Positions 9,202 through 17,883 of a DNA stretch of 64,000 bases are shown piece by piece. Source of the DNA: Hyphomicrobiales bacterium (GTDB lineage Bacteria; Pseudomonadota; Alphaproteobacteria; Rhizobiales; Rhizobiaceae); contig UBQW01000016.1 in NCBI GenBank assembly GCA_900467745.1, positions 62,001 through 126,000 on the forward strand, written 5' to 3'. A program made the position numbers and the translations under genes. Each line of letters starts with the position of its first letter. The first letter of the stretch is position 1. Under the pieces are notes generated by a model, which was not told the DNA's origin, ran no database searches, and saw only the letters and a program-made list of their open reading frames with translations.

Positions 9202-11409
9202 TTAAGCGGCGGCTTCCGTATCCATCTGTTCGCGCGCGCTCGGAGCGTTCCAATTCCTGATGAATGCCGAAAGCTCGGTCGCAGCGACCGGTCTGCTGAA
9301 GTAAAACCCTTGGACCTGGTCACACCCCTGCTCCCGCAGGAACGCGGCCTGCTCGGATGTTTCAACGCCTTCGGCCGTTGTCACCATCTTGAGGCTCTGC
9401 CCAAGCCCGATTACCGACTTGACGATCGCTCCCGACTTTTCAGTGTCGCTCAAGTCTCCAATGAATGACCTGTCGATCTTAATCTTGTCGAAGGGGAACG
9501 AATTCAGATAGCCGAGCGACGAATAGCCAGTTCCAAAATCATCCATGGCAATTTTCACGCCGAGTGCTTTCAGACCATTCAAGATCTCCAACGCTGCGGC
9601 GGTGTCGTTGATCAGAATGCTTTCGGTGACCTCGAGCTCCAGACGTTCAGGCTCCAGGCCCGTCCGTTGGAGAACTTGCCGGACAGTCTCGACGAGTTCA
9701 TGATTTTTGAATTGCACTGGCGAGAGATTGACGGCGATGCGCAATCGATCCCACTTCAGGGCCTCGCCGCACGCTGTTTCGAGGACCCATTCACCAATTG
9801 CCACGATCAGGCCAGTCTCTTCCGCCATTGGAATGAAGTCTGCCGGAGAAACAAGCCCTCGCGTTGGATGACGCCAGCGGACCAGCGCTTCCACGGCGGC
9901 AACAGTGTGCTGCTCCAGGTCGATGAGTGGCTGGTAATGGAGTTCCAGTTCGTTTTTCAAGACGGCCTGTCGCAGGTCATATTCGAGGCCGCGCCGTTCC
10001 TGGAGTTCGGCGTCCATCTGGGCTTCAAATATTCTGTATGTCGCTCGCCCGCCTTGCTTTGCGCGATAAAGCGCAATGTCGGCATTCTTCAGCAGTCGCT
10101 CTGGTATGCCGTTAGTGGTATCGGCCAAGGCTATGCCTATGCTGACCCCGATGTGAAGGGTCTGGTCATCGACAACGAAGGGGGTGCGGATGCTTTCAAT
10201 CAGTCTTCGACTTAGTTCCTCCGCGTCATGCGGCTGGTTTGTTCCGATCTGGATGAGCGCAAACTCATCGCCACCTAGGCGCGCTACCGTGTCGTTATGG
10301 CTGGCGCAGGCCTGCAAGCGCTGCGAAACCTGCTGAAGCAGTTGATCCCCGGCGGCATGGCCAAGGCTGTCGTTGACCTCCTTGAAATTATCGAGATCAA
10401 GACAAATCACCGCCACTGGAGAGGTATTGAACACGGCCGGGGAAAGGGCCAGGTCCAAGTGTTCGCGGAATAGAACGCGGTTTGGTAGACCCGTGAGCGC
10501 ATCGTGATGAGCGAGGTGGGTTACCCGTGATGCTGACGCCTCAAGGGCGTCGGTCGATCTGCGCGCGTTGCGGACCACCAGTATTGAGAATGTTGCCAGG
10601 ATGAGCAGCGCGGCAGCAAGCGGTGGAATGATGAAGTTGAGAAGTTGGGTGCCTGGCTTTGGCGCAGCCCAGGATATCGTGCCGAGATACATCCTGTTTT
10701 GTGTCATCAGCGGAATGAAGGCATCCTTTGCATTCTCGTCGTTGAGCGAGATGGAAAGGTCGCTGAGCAGGTAGTCATGACCCATACTGTCGAGAAACTT
10801 CTGGTCCAGTCGCTTGGCGAAGACCAGCATCGTCAATTCGCGGGGATTGATGCTGGCGCGATCGATTGAAGGGGGAAGAATTCCATTGGCGGCGACCACG
10901 TAGATGTCGTTGCCGGACTTGATGAGGCTCGTCGTTGGATCCGGTTGAATTGCTGCCACATGCAGGAGGTCGCGTAGACCGCGAGGCATCACCTCAAGGG
11001 CGTCGGCCTTGGTCGGAACGCCATCGATAAGAGCGTAGATCGTCTTGTCTCCAGGGGCCACGACGAACACCATCTCATAGCCCAGGTCGTTGCGGATATT
11101 GGCACCGACGTTCCCTTCTGTGACGGCCCACCCGAGATCAATCCCTCCATGAAGATGGTCATAGACGTCCGGTCGAATTGTATAGTCACGAAGGTTGCGA
11201 CCGACTTCGCGCGCCTTCACTTGCAGTGCCGTCGTAGCGAGCCGGGTGGATCCTTGAACCGACAGTCGATTTTGCTGATGGGCAGACGCCACCAGGAAGC
11301 CAATCACCACGATTATCATCACCAGCATGATGCCGGCCAAGGGGTAGACGACGCGGTTCGTAAATTGCTGTCCCGAAAAACGGGTTATTTCGGGATTGGA
11401 ACTCCGCAT
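9202..11409 (-). CDS. CHASE4-GGDEF-EAL cyclic-di-GMP signalling protein
   Basis: A 735-aa membrane sensor. A first transmembrane helix at about 20-42 and a second at about 256-280 bracket an extracytoplasmic CHASE4-like sensor ('YDHLHGGIDLGWAVTEGNVGANI'). A GGDEF domain follows with an intact GGDEF at 379-383, then an EAL domain with EAL at 507-509 (EALVRW) and DDFGTGYSSL. Both catalytic motifs look intact, so it could make or degrade c-di-GMP; which activity dominates cannot be told from sequence. The upstream region (11410 onward) is AT-rich and should hold its promoter. Confidence 0.93.
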   Translation of the reverse strand: MRSSNPEITRFSGQQFTNRVVYPLAGIMLVMIIVVIGFLVASAHQQNRLSVQGSTRLATTALQVKAREVGRNLRDYTIRPDVYDHLHGGIDLGWAVTEGNVGANIRNDLGYEMVFVVAPGDKTIYALIDGVPTKADALEVMPRGLRDLLHVAAIQPDPTTSLIKSGNDIYVVAANGILPPSIDRASINPRELTMLVFAKRLDQKFLDSMGHDYLLSDLSISLNDENAKDAFIPLMTQNRMYLGTISWAAPKPGTQLLNFIIPPLAAALLILATFSILVVRNARRSTDALEASASRVTHLAHHDALTGLPNRVLFREHLDLALSPAVFNTSPVAVICLDLDNFKEVNDSLGHAAGDQLLQQVSQRLQACASHNDTVARLGGDEFALIQIGTNQPHDAEELSRRLIESIRTPFVVDDQTLHIGVSIGIALADTTNGIPERLLKNADIALYRAKQGGRATYRIFEAQMDAELQERRGLEYDLRQAVLKNELELHYQPLIDLEQHTVAAVEALVRWRHPTRGLVSPADFIPMAEETGLIVAIGEWVLETACGEALKWDRLRIAVNLSPVQFKNHELVETVRQVLQRTGLEPERLELEVTESILINDTAAALEILNGLKALGVKIAMDDFGTGYSSLGYLNSFPFDKIKIDRSFIGDLSDTEKSGAIVKSVIGLGQSLKMVTTAEGVETSEQAAFLREQGCDQVQGFYFSRPVAATELSAFIRNWNAPSAREQMDTEAAA

Positions 11410-11766
11410 GCGATCCTCCGCCTGTGCTGCGATGGGACGCTATCGCTCCAATAACAAATGAGTGGTTAAATATAGTTGTCCTGTTTTTCTACAGTTAACG
11501 GAAAGCATAAAGTTCATGCTAAAAACCACACTGGTCCGAACTAGGTGGGCATGCAACCGCGCGCGGCATCTGTATATCATCGGACCATCTCGTCTGCCTG
11601 GACTGCACTGCATCTGCCAACCGGCCAGCACTTGGATCTAAGGCGCATTGCAAGGCTCCGGTTTCTAGATCGGTCGCTCTTGCTACCCCAACAGCGCAAG
11701 TAGGACGGCTTGCCCGGAGCGGGATGGCGACTTGATCTGATTGGACGCGATCACCACATCCGCGGC
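11410..11766. other. Intergenic region, 357 bases
   Basis: This lies between the divergent GGDEF-EAL gene and the hypothetical gene at 11767. The part nearest the GGDEF-EAL start is AT-rich and likely promoter-bearing. I see no RNA gene, repeat or convincing short coding frame. Confidence 0.5.
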
Positions 11767-12105
11767 ATGTCCAAAATACAATTTTTAAGAGATCAGTACT
11801 CTGACATGCTGGCGCCTGGCCAACATGTTTGCCATAGATGGCAAACGAGTTTTCAGAACTTTGTTGACGACCTCGAGCACGCAACGCCTGCCAATCCCGG
11901 ACGACGGTATCTCTCCCTCAAGGCCAAGGATCTGGGCTTCACCCCTGAAAACGTCGAATGGCATTTTCACTCTACGGTCAAGGTTCGATCCAGGAGCGAA
12001 AAGGCTGTCGAGATGGCGCGGGAGCAGGCCAGGGATGGGAGACGCAAGATGATTGCGGAGCAGTATCGTCAATGGGAAGTGAAGATGGCGCAGCGTAAGA
12101 AGTAG
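11767..12105 (+). CDS. Hypothetical protein, 112 aa
   Basis: I do not recognise this protein. It is soluble and basic, with a C-terminal helix rich in Lys, Arg, Glu and Gln (about 75-112, 'KAVEMAREQARDGRRKMIAE'), and no signal peptide or membrane segment. The ATG at 11767 is favoured over an upstream GTG/ATG extension because the segment after it reads as a normal protein start; no strong ribosome site is visible. It is followed by two other small unknown genes, which may form a stress-related group, but nothing proves this. Confidence 0.6.
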   Translation: MSKIQFLRDQYSDMLAPGQHVCHRWQTSFQNFVDDLEHATPANPGRRYLSLKAKDLGFTPENVEWHFHSTVKVRSRSEKAVEMAREQARDGRRKMIAEQYRQWEVKMAQRKK

Positions 12106-12358
12106 AACGTGACTGCCGCCGGTTGAATTGGTTTAAACTCCACCGAACCGTGACCAATGGTCGGCTATCTGCAACCTGTTGCCTACCCGTTGTCGGGCCG
12201 AAGGTGCCTTACTGGGGCGCGGTCCATGGTGACGGAACCTTGAGCGAACGAGACCGTTTTACTCCTCGACATCGAACCAATAAGCGCGCAGTACCCGATG
12301 ACTTGAGAGATCTTTATCAAGCATTGGCGGGATCTGCCGAACAAGGTGGACCACTGCC

Positions 12359-12571
12359 ATGACGGACAACCGCGACGACATTGTCAGTTCGACATCAGAC
12401 GTTGCTTGCGCATACGGAGTGTCCGAGGGCCAAGCGGAGCGTCTTCTCAGCCGCTTCAGCCGTTCCTGGAGTGAGCTGGACATGCTTTTGGCTGCCAATG
12501 GTCGGACACGAAAGCACCGGGCCGGCGAGGTGGAGACACCATCCGCGAAAGTGCCCTACGGGATCGACTAA
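12359..12571 (+). CDS. Small hypothetical protein, 70 aa (DUF3606-like?)
   Basis: A 70-residue soluble protein with a GGTGGA ribosome site nine bases upstream. The segment 'VACAYGVSEGQAERLLSRF' followed by 'SWSELDMLLAANG' resembles the short helix-turn-helix-like repeat of small rhizobial DUF3606 proteins, but the match is by eye and weak. Its ATG overlaps the stop of an upstream open frame ending at 12362; a short coupled leader there is possible but not convincing. Confidence 0.5.
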   Translation: MTDNRDDIVSSTSDVACAYGVSEGQAERLLSRFSRSWSELDMLLAANGRTRKHRAGEVETPSAKVPYGID

Positions 12572-12629
12572 ATCTTTTGCCAGCACCAGTTACTCACGCA
12601 ATAACAGGCCTATAAGATACAGGTGATGA

Positions 12630-12809
12630 ATGAGCAAAGACAAGAAGGCACGCGAAGCCGTCGAAGGCGTTCAGGAGGAAATTGCCGGCAGCGATAATCC
12701 AGCAGCCGGTCCTCACGCCAAGAAGGAGCTTGTGGACAGATCGAAAACGCCCGGTAGTGGATCGCTTCCAGATGAAAAGGAGGAGAGCGTTTCGCCGGGT
12801 TCTGGTTGA
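12630..12809 (+). CDS. Small hydrophilic hypothetical protein, 59 aa
   Basis: A 59-residue protein, highly charged and low in hydrophobic residues, rich in Lys, Glu, Asp, Pro and Gly, with no Cys and only the initiator Met. It looks intrinsically disordered, like many small stress-associated proteins of Rhizobiaceae. Key segments are 'SKDKKAREAVEGVQEEIAG' near the N-terminus and 'KTPGSGSLPDEKEE' near the end. A short AGGTGAT lies just upstream of the ATG. A palindromic terminator-like hairpin lies 90 bases downstream. The function is unknown. Confidence 0.6.
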   Translation: MSKDKKAREAVEGVQEEIAGSDNPAAGPHAKKELVDRSKTPGSGSLPDEKEESVSPGSG

Positions 12810-12898
12810 TCCGTCTGAAAACCCATACCCCCGGCCGACAGATGACGGCCGCGGGTTCTCGTCGGTTCGGTCAACGCGACAAATGACCGCGTATTTCT

Positions 12899-12928
12899 TG
12901 TGGTCGTCCGTAGTACGGTACGACCACA
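12899..12928. terminator. Inverted repeat between convergent genes
   Basis: Outer arms TGTGGTCGT and ACGACCACA enclose inner arms CCGTA and TACGG around a single base, with one unpaired T. This gives a nearly continuous 14-pair stem. It sits between the small plus-strand gene ending at 12809 and the minus-strand HU gene ending at 12981. A bidirectional terminator is the simplest reading, although neither side has a strong T tract. Confidence 0.5.
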
Positions 12929-12980
12929 GACAATGTCGGATCTTAGCCGCCACTTCGAGCGTTGTGGCTGCAATCTTTGG

Positions 12981-13259
12981 CTACTTGTTGAGAGCTTCCT
13001 TTAGGGCTTTGGCCGGTTGGAAGGTCAGCTTCCGAGCGGCCGCAACCTTGATGGTCGCACCGGTCGATGGATTGCGGGCTTCGCGTTCAGGCGTATCCTT
13101 CACCTTGAACTTTCCAAATCCGGGAATTGATGTTTCGGCATTCGACGATGCGGCATCAGTGATTGCAGCGAAGACGTATTCGACGATTGCCTTGCCCTGA
13201 ACCTTGGTCAATCCATGTTCCGCAGCAATCTTGTCGGCGATTTCATTGGTGGTGGTCAT
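12981..13259 (-). CDS. HU family DNA-binding protein
   Basis: A 92-aa HU/IHF-type nucleoid protein. The N-terminal helices 'NEIADKIAAEHGLTKVQGKAIVEYVF' and the beta-arm motif 'GFGKFKVKDTPEREARNPSTGATI' are characteristic; the arm carries the conserved 'RNPSTG' turn with its DNA-intercalating proline. The ATG at 13259 has a good AGGAAAGGATCAAC leader. It is a monocistronic gene. General architectural protein; not obviously connected with the sulfur genes. Confidence 0.95.
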   Translation of the reverse strand: MTTTNEIADKIAAEHGLTKVQGKAIVEYVFAAITDAASSNAETSIPGFGKFKVKDTPEREARNPSTGATIKVAAARKLTFQPAKALKEALNK

Positions 13260-13598
13260 TGTTGATCCTTTCCTAAGAAAGAGAATCCTTCCACTTTGAT
13301 CCAGCCTTGTCATTCCATCGAAGTCCAAAAACGCTTGGAATCCCTGCTTTTCCACAAGATGAGAACTGCGTTTGTCGTCCAGCACGCCAAAGCGATTGGC
13401 GGAAATTCGCTGCTGCGGGTCGCTGAAGCTAGCGGATCAGAGTGTCTAGCGAAGTAGATGCGACGGCATGAATGGCTCACTCGTCAGGGGTTCGTTGGCG
13501 ACAATTCGGTTTGAGGGTCTGCGCCGATCTGCCGGCGTTGCAAGCACAGCCGGGTTGGCTTAGGAGCTTCGCGCTGCATCCGGCCCGACAGACCGGCT
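13260..13598. other. Intergenic region, 339 bases
   Basis: Spacer between two minus-strand genes: the LLM stop at 13599 and the HU start at 13259. The part next to HU should contain the HU promoter. No short coding frame, RNA or repeat was recognised. Confidence 0.5.
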
Positions 13599-14918
13599 TC
13601 ATGCGAAGAACCGGTTTGCCGGTCGCGGGAGTTGCAAATGGTCACGCAAAGTGGACCCCTCGTAGTCGTGGCGGAAGATACCGCGTCGCTGCAGCTCGGG
13701 AACAAGTTGTTGCGTGACATCGTCGAGGCCTTGTGGGAGATACGGAAATACCACCGTAAAGCCGTCGGCAGCCTGCTCGCCAAGCCATATTTCCATTTCA
13801 TCAGCGATGGATTGCGGCGTACCGACGAAAGCGAGCCCGGCATAGCCCCCATAGCGCTGGGCAAGTTGGCGAACTGTCAATTTCTCCTCTTCTGCAAGGC
13901 GCAACGCCTGCGCCCGCCCGGTCTTGCTGGCATTCGTGTCAGGGATCTCCGGGAGAGGTTGGTCCGGGGCGAACTGCGAAGCGTCATGACCCAATGCGAT
14001 CGAGAGGGAGGCAATTGCGCTCTCATAGTGGACGAGACCGTCAAGCCTGGCGCGCTTTTCCCGGGCCTCCTCGACAGTGTTTCCGATCACGATGAGTGCT
14101 GCAGGCATGATTTTAAGGTGGCCAGGATCTCTGCCCACGGCCTGCATGCGGCCTTTTATGTCGGCATAAAGAAGTTTAGCTGATGCAAGGTCGCGCGGTG
14201 AACAGAAAACCAGTTCCGCAGTTTCTGCGGCAAGCTGGCGACCAGGTTCCGATTGACCAGCCTGGACGATCACAGGCCAGCCCTGAACGGGGCGAGCGAT
14301 GTTGAGGGGGCCCCGCACGCTCAACTCTTCTCCCCTGTGATCAAGAACGTGCATTTTCTTTGGATCGAAAAAGATGCCGCTTTGCTGGTCGCGGATGAAT
14401 GCATCGTCAGCAAAACTGTCCCACAACCCGGTCACGACATCGAAGAACTCGCGCGCCCGGGCGTAGCGCTCGCCGTGCTCGACGTGTTCAGCCAATCCAA
14501 AATTGCTGGCTGCGTCGGGATTTGAGGTCGTCACGATGTTCCAGGCGGCACGACCATTGCTTATATGATCCAGCGAGGCGAAACGACGTGCCACATGGTA
14601 GGGTTCGTCAAAAGTGGTCGACGCCGTGGCAGCCAGGCCGATCTTGTCTGTCACGGAAGCCAGGGCGGAAAGAAGGGTAAATGGTTCGAAGGACGTCACG
14701 GTCTGGCTGCGCGCAAGGGCATCGATCGGCATGTTCAGAAGTGCTAGATGGTCGGCCATGAAGAAGGCATCGAACTTTGCCGCTTCAAGCTTCTGAATGA
14801 ATGACTTGATATGTCCGAAGTTGAAATTGGCGTCAGCGAACGATCCGGGGTAGCGCCATGCTCCCGTGTGAAGGCTCACCGGACGCATGAAGGCAGTCAA
14901 ATGCAGGGATTTTGTCAT
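13599..14918 (-). CDS. LLM-class flavin-dependent monooxygenase (NtaA/SnaA/DszA family)
   Basis: A 439-aa bacterial-luciferase-like monooxygenase of the NtaA/SnaA/DszA group. Family features in order: 'GAWRYPGS' near 20, 'KFDAFFMADHLAL' near 48, 'LAATASTTFDEPYHVARRFASLDHIS', 'GRAAWNIVTT', 'PVIVQAGQSEPGR' and the C-terminal 'DGFTVVFPYLP'. Such enzymes use FMNH2 and O2 to cleave C-S or C-N bonds in small organic compounds. It is monocistronic and sits apart from the transporter operons. Its Met content (eight) and one Cys are ordinary, unlike the paralogue at 55640. The start is the ATG at 14918 with a GAGAGC-like leader. Confidence 0.88.
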   Translation of the reverse strand: MTKSLHLTAFMRPVSLHTGAWRYPGSFADANFNFGHIKSFIQKLEAAKFDAFFMADHLALLNMPIDALARSQTVTSFEPFTLLSALASVTDKIGLAATASTTFDEPYHVARRFASLDHISNGRAAWNIVTTSNPDAASNFGLAEHVEHGERYARAREFFDVVTGLWDSFADDAFIRDQQSGIFFDPKKMHVLDHRGEELSVRGPLNIARPVQGWPVIVQAGQSEPGRQLAAETAELVFCSPRDLASAKLLYADIKGRMQAVGRDPGHLKIMPAALIVIGNTVEEAREKRARLDGLVHYESAIASLSIALGHDASQFAPDQPLPEIPDTNASKTGRAQALRLAEEEKLTVRQLAQRYGGYAGLAFVGTPQSIADEMEIWLGEQAADGFTVVFPYLPQGLDDVTQQLVPELQRRGIFRHDYEGSTLRDHLQLPRPANRFFA

Positions 14919-15512
14919 GGTGGATGCTCTCGAGATCACGAAATCCAAGAGTAGCCAAGGACGCCAGCGAAAGCGAAGGCAAAGCGTTTCGCCAATCCGC
15001 GTGGGGATAAAAAATCTCTCTCGCCGTCAGTTCTTCTATCATTGCGCGTCCGGCGATGAAGCCGCGCCAATGAAGATGTCGCTGCGTGAAGAGCAATCGA
15101 TTGCTGGGGTGGCGCCATCACTTAATCCCGCGCAGACATGATGCCATCTATCACCGCAAGGCTATGATCGACTTCGCCCCGACGTGGAAAGCGGCGTCGG
15201 CGCGCGGATTGGCAAGATGTGCATGACCTTCATCCTCGACACTGGGCAGCGTCGAAACTGCCGGTAACCGAATACCTCCAAAATCGTCACCTCCATCGCC
15301 ATGAACGAATTCGTGATCGCCATCAAGCCAGCAAACCCGGCCATTAGGACGGGTGCGGGTGGCGCGCGGGTTGTCTTTCGTGGTGAGGCGCTAGGTACGT
15401 GTTGATGACTTTCGTCCACACATGCCGGGCGGTCATCGCGCAGAAGTTCCAGAGGTGATTTCCGCGCTTGCGGCCTTCAAAATAGCGGTTTTCAAGAAGA
15501 GGAAGGATCAAG
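14919..15512. other. Intergenic region, 594 bases
   Basis: This lies between the divergent LLM and transketolase genes. The last bases hold the transketolase ribosome site (GAGGAAGGATC). Between about 15120 and 15420 several short frames can be read on both strands, but none has a family match, a ribosome site or consistent codon bias. It may be decayed sequence. Confidence 0.45.
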
Positions 15513-17543
15513 ATGTCTGACGCTCAGAAATCGGTACCAAAACCCCGAGACGAGCATCTGCGCAGGCTCGCCAATTGTATTCGCTTCCTCTCGATGGATG
15601 CGGTTCAGAAAGCCAAGAGCGGCCATCCCGGAATGCCGATGGGCATGGCTGATATCGCGTCGGTGCTGTTTTCTGAGTTCATGAAGTTCGATAGCAAGGA
15701 TCCGTATTGGTACGACCGCGATCGGTTCCTGATCTCGAACGGCCATGGCTCGATGCTGCTCTACAGCCTTCTTTATCTCACCGGCTACGACGACATGACC
15801 ATCGACGAAATCAGGAATTTTCGCCAGATCGGGTCGAGAACAGCTGGGCATCCAGAGTACCATCACGCGACAGGTATCGAGACGACGACCGGTCCGCTCG
15901 GACAGGGGTTAGCCAATGGTGTCGGGATGGCGCTGGCCGAGCGCATCATGAACGCGACATTTGGTGATGACCTTTCGAGCCACTACACCTACGTCTTCCA
16001 TGGCGATGGTTGCTTGATGGAGGGCATCAGCCAGGAGGCCATCGCACTTGCCGGGCATCTGAAACTCGGAAAGCTTATCTATTTTTGGGACGACAACTCG
16101 ATTTCCATTGACGGTGCGACCAGCCTGGCCGAGTCCGACGACCATAACGCGCGGTTCAGATCGGCCAACTGGCATGTTCAGCAGATTGACGGACACGATA
16201 CCGATGCAATCCGTGCGGCGATCATCGAAGCGCGAGAGGTGACCGATCGTCCGTCAATGATTGCCTGCAAGACCATCATCGGCTTTGGTTTTCCAACCAA
16301 GGCTGGAACCCAGAAGGCGCACAGCGATGCGCCGGGCGAAGACGAGATTGCGGGCGCAAGAAAACTCCTGGATTGGTCGTCGCCGCCTTTCGAAATCCCA
16401 GATGAGCTCCTTGAAGCTTGGCGCGCGATTGGCTCAAAGGGAAAGAACGAGCGGATGGCCTGGGCCGTGCGGGTCCAGACCACGCGTGAGAAAACCCGCG
16501 CGGAGTTCGAGCGCCGAATGAAAGGCGAGCTGCCGCACGACTGGCGTAAGGCAATAGACGCCGCCAAGAAGGAACTGTGGGCAAGCGAAAAGGAGTTGGC
16601 CACTCGCCAGGCGAGCGGCATCGTCCTTGATCATTTGGCGGAAGCCCTGCCGGAACTGATCGGAGGATCGGCCGACCTGACGCCATCAAATAACACGAAA
16701 GCCAAGTCGCAGGTCGAGGTTGCACCTGGTCAGTACGCGGGCTCCTACATCCATTATGGGGTTCGTGAGCATGGCATGGCCGCAGCGATCAATGGTATTG
16801 CGCTTCACGGAGGCCTGATCCCTTACGGTGGCACGTTCCTGACGTTTTCAGATTACGCTCGACCGGCCATTCGCCTGGCCGCCATGATGGAGATACGCTC
16901 GATCTTCGTGATGACGCACGATTCCATCGGCTTAGGCGAGGACGGCCCCACCCACCAGCCTGTCGAGCATCTATCGGCACTCCGTGCAATTCCCGACCTT
17001 GCCGTCTATCGCCCCGGTGACCCGATCGAGACGGCGGAATGTTGGGAGGCAATCCTTGATGCCCCTCGCAAAGCAGCATTGATCGCTTTGTCGCGGCAAC
17101 CGATGCCGTTACTGCGAAGAGAGCCTGTAAACGAGAACCGGTGCGCGAAAGGCGGCTACGTTCTTTTCGAAGCAGAAGGCGGAGAGCGTCAACTGACGAT
17201 CATGGCAACCGGTTCGGAACTTCATCTTGCTGTTGAGGCTAGAAAAACGCTCCAGGCCGAGGGAACGCCGACCGCAGTCGTCTCAATGCCCTGTCGACTG
17301 TTGTTCGAGGCGCAGCCGCTAGAATACAGGAAGAAGGTTCTCGGTCCTGAAACGGCTCGAGTTGCGGTTGAAGCTGGAGTTCAAGACAGCTGGGACCGCT
17401 ATCTCGGGTTCAACGGACGCTTCGTCGGCATGCACAGTTTTGGCGCTTCCGGAAAGATTGACGACGTCTACCGCAAGTTCGGTATCACGGTGGATGCCGT
17501 GGTCGCGGCTGCTCGGGAGGCTGTCTCGAAGCGAGAGGTTTGA
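15513..17543 (+). CDS. tkt: Transketolase
   Basis: A 676-aa transketolase of the pentose phosphate pathway, transferring two-carbon units between sugar phosphates with thiamine diphosphate and Mg2+. Visible signatures are 'KSGHPGMPMGMADI', the ThDP motif 'GDGCLMEGISQEA' with 'DDNSISIDG', and the C-terminal-half 'FSDYARPAIRLAAMM' and 'THDSIGLGEDGPTHQPVE' with the catalytic His region. Length is normal for the family. The start has GAGGAAGG nine bases upstream. It stands alone, with no Calvin-cycle or other pentose-phosphate gene near, so it is probably a secondary copy. Confidence 0.97.
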   Translation: MSDAQKSVPKPRDEHLRRLANCIRFLSMDAVQKAKSGHPGMPMGMADIASVLFSEFMKFDSKDPYWYDRDRFLISNGHGSMLLYSLLYLTGYDDMTIDEIRNFRQIGSRTAGHPEYHHATGIETTTGPLGQGLANGVGMALAERIMNATFGDDLSSHYTYVFHGDGCLMEGISQEAIALAGHLKLGKLIYFWDDNSISIDGATSLAESDDHNARFRSANWHVQQIDGHDTDAIRAAIIEAREVTDRPSMIACKTIIGFGFPTKAGTQKAHSDAPGEDEIAGARKLLDWSSPPFEIPDELLEAWRAIGSKGKNERMAWAVRVQTTREKTRAEFERRMKGELPHDWRKAIDAAKKELWASEKELATRQASGIVLDHLAEALPELIGGSADLTPSNNTKAKSQVEVAPGQYAGSYIHYGVREHGMAAAINGIALHGGLIPYGGTFLTFSDYARPAIRLAAMMEIRSIFVMTHDSIGLGEDGPTHQPVEHLSALRAIPDLAVYRPGDPIETAECWEAILDAPRKAALIALSRQPMPLLRREPVNENRCAKGGYVLFEAEGGERQLTIMATGSELHLAVEARKTLQAEGTPTAVVSMPCRLLFEAQPLEYRKKVLGPETARVAVEAGVQDSWDRYLGFNGRFVGMHSFGASGKIDDVYRKFGITVDAVVAAAREAVSKREV

Positions 17544-17883
17544 CGTGCGCTGAAAGACGTGGCCAGAGACCACCAATCGGCATGGAGTCCGCAAGGTGCG
17601 CCTGCCATCGCTCCGTCTGGCATCATCCAATGCTCAACCCCGCTCGCGCTCGCGATGACTTAAGAGCGTGGCCGCACGACCAGTGCCATAGAAAACAATA
17701 GGCCAAATGTCGATATTCTGGTAGGCACGGTCTCGAAGCTTACACGCGACGGTGATGCGCCTCGCAACGAGAGAAGCACGTGCGCGCCAGTCGGCGTCCC
17801 CGGCCTTCTCAGAAAGAAGCTTTTACCTTTTGTAGCTAAAGTGTCCGTTCATGTGCAGTGCGATAAGTTAGAGTGACGGCTTG
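17544..17883. other. Intergenic region, about 340 bases
   Basis: Between transketolase and the GGDEF gene, both on the plus strand. No clear terminator hairpin follows transketolase. A promoter for the GGDEF gene is expected near 17820-17860 (AT-richer 'TTTTGTAGCTAAAGTG'). I see nothing else. Confidence 0.45.

Noticed and set aside
12123..12362. 79-codon frame whose stop overlaps the start of the small gene at 12359
   Set aside because: The overlap is suggestive, but composition is irregular, with no ribosome site and no recognisable domain.
12682..13200. 172-codon plus-strand frame over the HU gene
   Set aside because: It is antisense to the well-supported HU gene and overlaps the 59-aa gene in another frame; Arg/Ser-rich shadow frame.
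15120..15420. Short frames on both strands before transketolase
   Set aside because: No family resemblance, weak starts and conflicting frames; treated as non-coding.
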